Below are positions 61,101-64,000 of a stretch of 64,000 nucleotides of DNA, in pieces. A model generated the notes under the pieces. That model had not been told where the DNA came from, did no database searches, and was given only the letters and a program-made list of their open reading frames with translations. Numbering within the stretch: the first letter of the stretch is position 1; each line of letters opens with the position of its first letter. Location of the stretch: positions 1 through 64,000 of the forward strand of contig JACCGJ010010759.1 in assembly GCA_013407085.1 (NCBI GenBank), in the 5' to 3' direction. This DNA comes from Atriophallophorus winterbourni. Taxonomy: Eukaryota; Platyhelminthes; Trematoda; Plagiorchiida; Microphallidae. Made by a program: the position numbers and the translations under genes.

Positions 61101-64000
61101 GGACTGAAATATCAAGCATTGTCAGCTCTGGTTGTTTTAAACATTGTCATTCTCAGATTGGTACAAAACGTGATTTTTTGGACTGAAATATTGGGCATTT
61201 TCAGCTCTGATTTGTTAATATATTTTCGATTTCAGATTGGTTGGGAACGTTTGTGGTTCTAGGACTGAAATATTGAGCATTGTCAGCTGTGATTGATTCG
61301 AATATTGTCGATCTCAGATTGGTTAGAAACGTTCGTAGTATTTTACCTGAAATATTGAGCATTGTCAGCTCTCATTGGTTCAAACATTGTCGATCCCAGA
61401 TTGGCTTAAAACGTTTTGAACTGAAATATCGAGCATTGTCAGCTCTGATTAGTACAAAGATTCTTGATATAACATTGATTCAAAACGTTTGTAATTTTTA
61501 GACTGAAATATTGAGCATTGCCAGCTCTGGTTGTCTTGAACATTGTCGTTATCAGATTAGTTCAGAAAGTTTGTAGGTTTTGGACTGGAATATCAGGCTT
61601 TGTCATCTCTGTTTTGTTCAAATATTGTCGATCTCAGATTGGTTCAAATCGTTCGTAGTTTTGTTTCGAAATATTGAGCATTGTCAGATTTGATTGGTTT
61701 GAACATTGTCGACCTCAGAAGGGTTCAAAACGTTTTGTGTTCTCGGACTGAAAGATTAGGCTTCGTCAGATTTGATTGGTTTTAACATTGTCGAGTTCAG
61801 TTTGGTTGAAAACGTTTGTAGTTTTTTTATTTGAAATATTGAGCATTGTCAGCTCTGATTGGTTCAAACACTGTCGATCTCAGATTGGTTCAACACGTTT
61901 GAAGTTTTCGGACTGAAATATCAAGCATTGTCAGCTGTGATTAGTACAAAGATTCTGGATCTAACATTGGTTCAAATAGTTTTTAGTTTTTAGACTGAAA
62001 TATTAAGCATTGTCAGCTCTGATTGGTACACAGATTCTCGATCTAACATTGGTTAAACACGTTTGTGGTTTTGGACTAAAATATCAAGCATTGTCTGCTT
62101 TGATTAGTACAAAGATTCACCATCTAACAATGGTTCGAAAGATTTGTGGTTTTTAGACTGAAATATTAGGCATTGTCAGCTCTGATCAGTACGAAGATTC
62201 TCGATCTATCATTGGTTTAACACGTTTGAAGTTTTTGGACTGAAATATTAGGCATTGTTAGCTCTGATTGGTTTAAACATTGTCGACCTCAGATTGGTTC
62301 AGAACGTTTGTAGTTTCTAAGCTTAAATATCAGGCTTTGTCATCTCTGTTTTGTTCAAATATTGTCGATCTCAGATTGGTTCAAAACGTTTAATGTTTTT
62401 GGACTGAAATATTAGGCATTTTCAGCTGTGATTGGTTTTAACATTTTTGATTTCAGATTGATTGAAAACGTTCGTAGTTTGTTATTCGAAATATTGAGCA
62501 TTGTCAGATCTGATTGGTTTGAACATTGTCGACCTCAGAATGGTTCAAAAATTTCAGTGATTTTGAACTGAAAGATTAGGCATTGTCAAGTTTGATTGGT
62601 GTTAACATTGTCGATTTCAGATTGGTTGAAAACGTTTGTAGTTTTTTATTTGAAATATTGAGCATTGTCAGCTCTGATTGGTTCAAACACTGTCCATCTC
62701 AGGTTGGTTCAACACGATTGTAATTTTTGGATTGAAATAACAAGCATCGTCAGCTCTGATTAGTACAAAGATTCTGGATCTAACATTGGTTCGAAAAGTT
62801 TTTAGTTTTTAGACTGAAATATTAATCATTGTCAGCTGTGATTGTTAAACAGATTCTCGATCTAACATTGGTTCAACACGTTTGTAGTTTTGGACTGAAA
62901 TATCAAGCATTGTTAGCTGTGGTTGTTTTGAACATTGTCATTCTCAGATTGGTACAAAACATTAGTTTTTTTAGATTGAAATATCAGGCATTTTCAGCTC
63001 TGATATGTTAAAATATTGTCGATCTCAGATTGGTTGAAAACGTTTGTAGTTTCAGAACTGAAATATTGGGCATTGTCGGCTGTGATTGGTTCGAATATTG
63101 TCGATCTCAGATTGGTTAAAAACGCTCGTAGTATTTTACCTGAAATATTGAGCATTGTCAGCTCTCATTGGTTCAAACATTGTCGATCCCAGATTGGCTT
63201 AAAACGTTTGTGTGTTTTTGAACTGAAATATCGAGCATTGTCAGCTCTGATTAGTACAAAGATTCTTGATATAACATTGATTCAAAACGTTTGTAATTTT
63301 TAGACTGAAATATTGAGCATTGTCAGCTCTGGTTGTCTTGAACATTGTCGTTATCAGATTAGTTCAAAAAGTTTGTAGGTTTTGGACTGGAATATCACGC
63401 TTTGTCATCTCTGTTTTGTTCAAATATTGTCGATCTCAGATTGGTTCAAAACGTTCGTAGTTTTTGGACTGAAATATCAAGCCTTGTCAGCTCGGATTAG
63501 TACAAAGATTCTGGATCTAACATTGGTTCGAAAAGTTTTTAGTTTTTAGACTGAAATATTTATCATTGTCAGCTCTGATTGATACACAGATCTCCGATCT
63601 TACATTGGTTCAACACGTTTGTAGTTTTGGACTGAAATATCAAGCATTGTCAGCTCTGGTTGTTTCAAACATTGTCATTCTCAGATTGGTACAAAACGTG
63701 ATTTTTTGGACTGAAATATTGGGCATTTTCAGCTCTGATTTGTTAAAATATTGTCGATTTCAGATTGGTGGAAAACGTTTGTGGTTCTAGGACTGAAATA
63801 TTGAGCATTGTCAGCTGTGATTGATTCGAATATTGTCGATCTCAGATTGGTTAGAATCGTTCGTATTATTTGACCTGAAATATTGAGCAATGTCAGCTCT
63901 CATTGGTTCAAACATTGTCGATCCCAGATTGGCTTGAAACGTTTGTATGTTTTTGAACAGAAATATCGAGCATTGTCAGCTCTGATTAGTACAAAGTTTC
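58178..64000 (-). repeat. Variant satellite subfamily, right end
   Basis: From about 58,178 many monomers replace the usual aacattgtcgatctcagatt with agtacaaagattctggatct and aacattggttc. Others use gatacacagattctcgatct. Some monomers also have ttacctgaaatattgagcat in place of ttggactgaaatattgagca. The 82-bp framework and the reverse orientation are kept, and canonical monomers are interspersed. This is a subfamily of the same satellite. The array continues past the end of the window. Confidence 0.9.
59580..64000 (-). repeat. Higher-order repeat with 2,692-bp period
   Basis: The segment from about 59,580 to 60,540 recurs at about 62,272-63,232 with only scattered substitutions; the shift is 2,692 bp. 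The attgttaaacagattctcga monomer at about 60,147 and 62,839 shows it clearly. After about 63,440 the copy switches register and follows 60,920-61,480 instead, a shift of about 2,528 bp. The right end is thus a recombinant of two phases of the higher-order unit. Confidence 0.85.

Noticed and set aside
544..63790. Many short open frames of 60-105 codons with similar sequences, such as those with SDWFKTFVVFGLKYQALSA
   Set aside because: They are translations of satellite monomers. They start and stop at random variants, have no conserved ends, and their similarity is explained entirely by the DNA repeat.
1..64000. CRISPR array
   Set aside because: There are no constant repeats with unique spacers. 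The whole unit repeats, with variation spread across it, and the retroelement shows animal DNA.
1..64000. CENP-B box or telomere-type repeat
   Set aside because: No motif resembling the CENP-B box core and no short G-rich telomere repeat was seen in the monomers.
1..64000. tRNA, rRNA or small RNA genes
   Set aside because: No cloverleaf, A/B box pair or conserved rRNA sequence was recognised; the TTCGAA-like strings are parts of the satellite monomer.

Overview
The window is almost entirely one AT-rich satellite DNA family. The monomer is about 82 bp and repeats from the first base to the last, roughly 61.4 of 64 kb. The rest is two decayed fragments of a BEL/Pao-type LTR retrotransposon at about 36.57-37.94 kb and 38.96-40.16 kb. 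BEL/Pao elements are known only from animals, so this is animal nuclear DNA from a repeat-rich heterochromatic or centromere-like region. The gag style resembles flatworm elements, but I hold that only weakly. I see no intact host gene, no tRNA or rRNA, no CRISPR array and no bacterial-type feature.

Layout, with '+' meaning the monomer reads gaaccaatctgagatcgaca: 1-17,958 is '+'; 17,958-19,690 is '-'; 19,690-21,863 is '+'; 21,863-36,567 is '-'; 36,565-37,935 is BEL/Pao fragment 1 (probable 5' LTR, leader, start of gag, minus strand); 37,935-38,955 is '-' satellite; 38,955-40,160 is BEL/Pao fragment 2 (gag, zinc knuckles, start of protease, minus strand); 40,160-64,000 is '-' satellite, with a distinct variant subfamily from about 58.18 kb.

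The monomer contains two related 26-bp subrepeats, each beginning gaaccaatc, followed by a 30-bp unique spacer. Some monomers are exactly 56 bp because one subrepeat is missing. The satellite has several local higher-order repeats: about 3,606 bp and 327 bp near the left end, 983 bp and 3,000 bp in the 7-16 kb part, 548 and 4,415 bp in the 26-36 kb part, 2,018 bp in the 41-48 kb part, 1,166 bp at 55-57 kb, and 2,692 bp at the right end. These point to repeated segmental duplication rather than uniform single-monomer expansion.

Numerous short open frames (60-105 codons) occur in the satellite. They are by-products of an 82-bp (3n+1) unit that is poor in stops on one strand, and I do not call any of them genes. 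A 400-bp stretch at about 43.59-44.0 kb has many one-base insertions and deletions compared with its sister copies and is probably a sequence-quality defect. The most interesting material is the satellite itself: its composite monomer, its polarity switches, its four-state TCGA-derived sites and its changing higher-order period. I did not find a protein-coding system of any kind.
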